From positions 1 through 22,292 of the forward strand of contig MIQB01000031.1 in the NCBI GenBank assembly GCA_002890585.1: 22,292 nt of DNA, in the 5' to 3' direction. This document shows positions 21,582 through 22,292 of this stretch, in pieces. Source of the stretch: Tannerella sp. oral taxon 808 (lineage in GTDB: Bacteria > Bacteroidota > Bacteroidia > Bacteroidales > Tannerellaceae). Below the pieces are notes generated by a model. That model saw nothing but the letters and a program-made list of their open reading frames with translations, was not told the DNA's origin and ran no database searches. How positions within the stretch are numbered: position 1 is the stretch's first letter; the number at the start of each line of letters is the position of its first letter. The translations under genes and the position numbers were made by a program.

Positions 21582-22277
21582 ATGACAATCACTGAAACCA
21601 TCAAGAAGGCACTCCGCGCGCAGGGCATCAGCGAAGGCTATGCCGAGCGGGTGCAAAAGGCTTTCGGCGTGGAGACCGAGACCGGCGCCGAGGCGGCCGT
21701 GAAAGCCTTCAAAGAGAACATCCTGCCGGCCATCGAAGAGGCGGGCAAGGAAGCCACCGAAGAGGTGCGCCGCGAAGCCATCGAGGCTTACGAAAAGGAG
21801 CACGGCCTGAAAGACGGCAAACCCCGCACGCCGGAGCACACAGACCCCATGCCGCAAAAGCCGCTCCCCACGGGCGAGATCAACGCCGCCCTGCGCGACT
21901 GGATCGAGAATCAAAACAAGCAGCTGCAAGCGCTCCGCGCGGAGATCAACCAATCGAAGACGGAACGCGCCCGCGCCGAACGTCAAGCCGAGGCCAAAGC
22001 CGCCATACATAAGGCGGGGCTGCCGGACAGCTGGACGGAGCGCATCCGCACCGACGCCGAAACGCCCCTCGAGGAGCAGGTGAAGGCGCTCAGCGAGGAG
22101 TTTACCGCCATCCGCCAAAGCGCCATCGATGACTTAGTCGGAGCGGGCGGAACGCCCCCGATGCCGAAAGAAGACGCGGCGCGCTCGGAAAAGGAATGGA
22201 CGGAGCTCATGATGGCCGGCGACAATAACGCCGCCGCGAACGGCACTGTCAGCTTAACCGACAGTAAGGGCGAATAA
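21582..22277 (+). CDS. Phage scaffold-like protein
   Basis: The ATG at 21582 gives 231 residues; the longer frame from 21114 is rejected because it reads through a promoter and C/A repeats. The protein is highly charged and almost all helical. Residues 1-75 are Ala/Glu/Lys-rich (YAERVQKAFGVETETGAEAA), a Pro-rich spacer is at about 80-98, a coiled coil at 103-142 (QNKQLQALRAEINQ...RQAEAKA) and a short acidic C-terminal region. This is the build of phage capsid scaffold proteins, which lie just before the major capsid gene; that gene would be beyond the right edge. Assignment is by composition and context, not by a catalytic motif. Confidence 0.7.
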   Translation: MTITETIKKALRAQGISEGYAERVQKAFGVETETGAEAAVKAFKENILPAIEEAGKEATEEVRREAIEAYEKEHGLKDGKPRTPEHTDPMPQKPLPTGEINAALRDWIENQNKQLQALRAEINQSKTERARAERQAEAKAAIHKAGLPDSWTERIRTDAETPLEEQVKALSEEFTAIRQSAIDDLVGAGGTPPMPKEDAARSEKEWTELMMAGDNNAAANGTVSLTDSKGE

Positions 22278-22292
22278 CCCACGCCCCCCCCC

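Overview
The window looks like a chromosome segment from a GC-rich member of the Bacteroidota, probably of the Porphyromonas/Tannerella type. This rests on a complete rnfBCDGEA operon headed by an RseC-like gene, Bacteroidota-style promoter elements (TAnnTTTG) just upstream of many starts, A/C-rich leaders without clear Shine-Dalgarno sequences, and Bacteroidota-type lipoproteins and integrase. The genus is an inference.

Layout. 1-2080: the edge of a 42-nt tandem repeat, two small AT-richer lipoprotein genes on the + strand ending in a strong terminator, then a 300-bp nested palindrome. 2089-7592 (- strand): rnfA, rnfE, rnfG, rnfD, rnfC, rnfB and the RseC-like gene, read in the reverse of that order, forming the membrane Rnf complex that couples ferredoxin:NAD+ electron transfer to ion pumping. 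7737-7981: six copies of a 41-nt repeat, each containing a small hairpin. 8166-8747: a pRiA4b ORF-3-like gene.

9158 to the right edge is accessory DNA, best read as an integrated and probably decaying prophage or phage-derived element. It has a tyrosine recombinase at the left end, three small unknown genes, an orphan HigA-type antitoxin, and a Panacea-domain gene with a small partner (candidate toxin-antitoxin pair). Next come a tail-assembly-chaperone-like gene whose coding continues in the -1 frame, and a large tail protein split by one in-frame TAG. A repeat-rich stretch follows, then a MuF-like head protein with an AT-richer C-terminal nuclease-like domain. Next is a leftward block of two candidate small RNAs and three small genes, and finally a scaffold-like phage protein. 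No tape-measure, portal, capsid or terminase gene is visible.

The most interesting parts are: (i) the leftward block at 19365-21332, where a tRNA-like structured RNA and three small genes each follow an identical TACCTTTG promoter element; (ii) four unrelated-looking tandem arrays that all have a 41-42 nt period; (iii) the in-frame amber and the -1 frame change in the tail genes, which may be decay or recoding; (iv) the MuF-toxin fusion; and (v) the Panacea pair.
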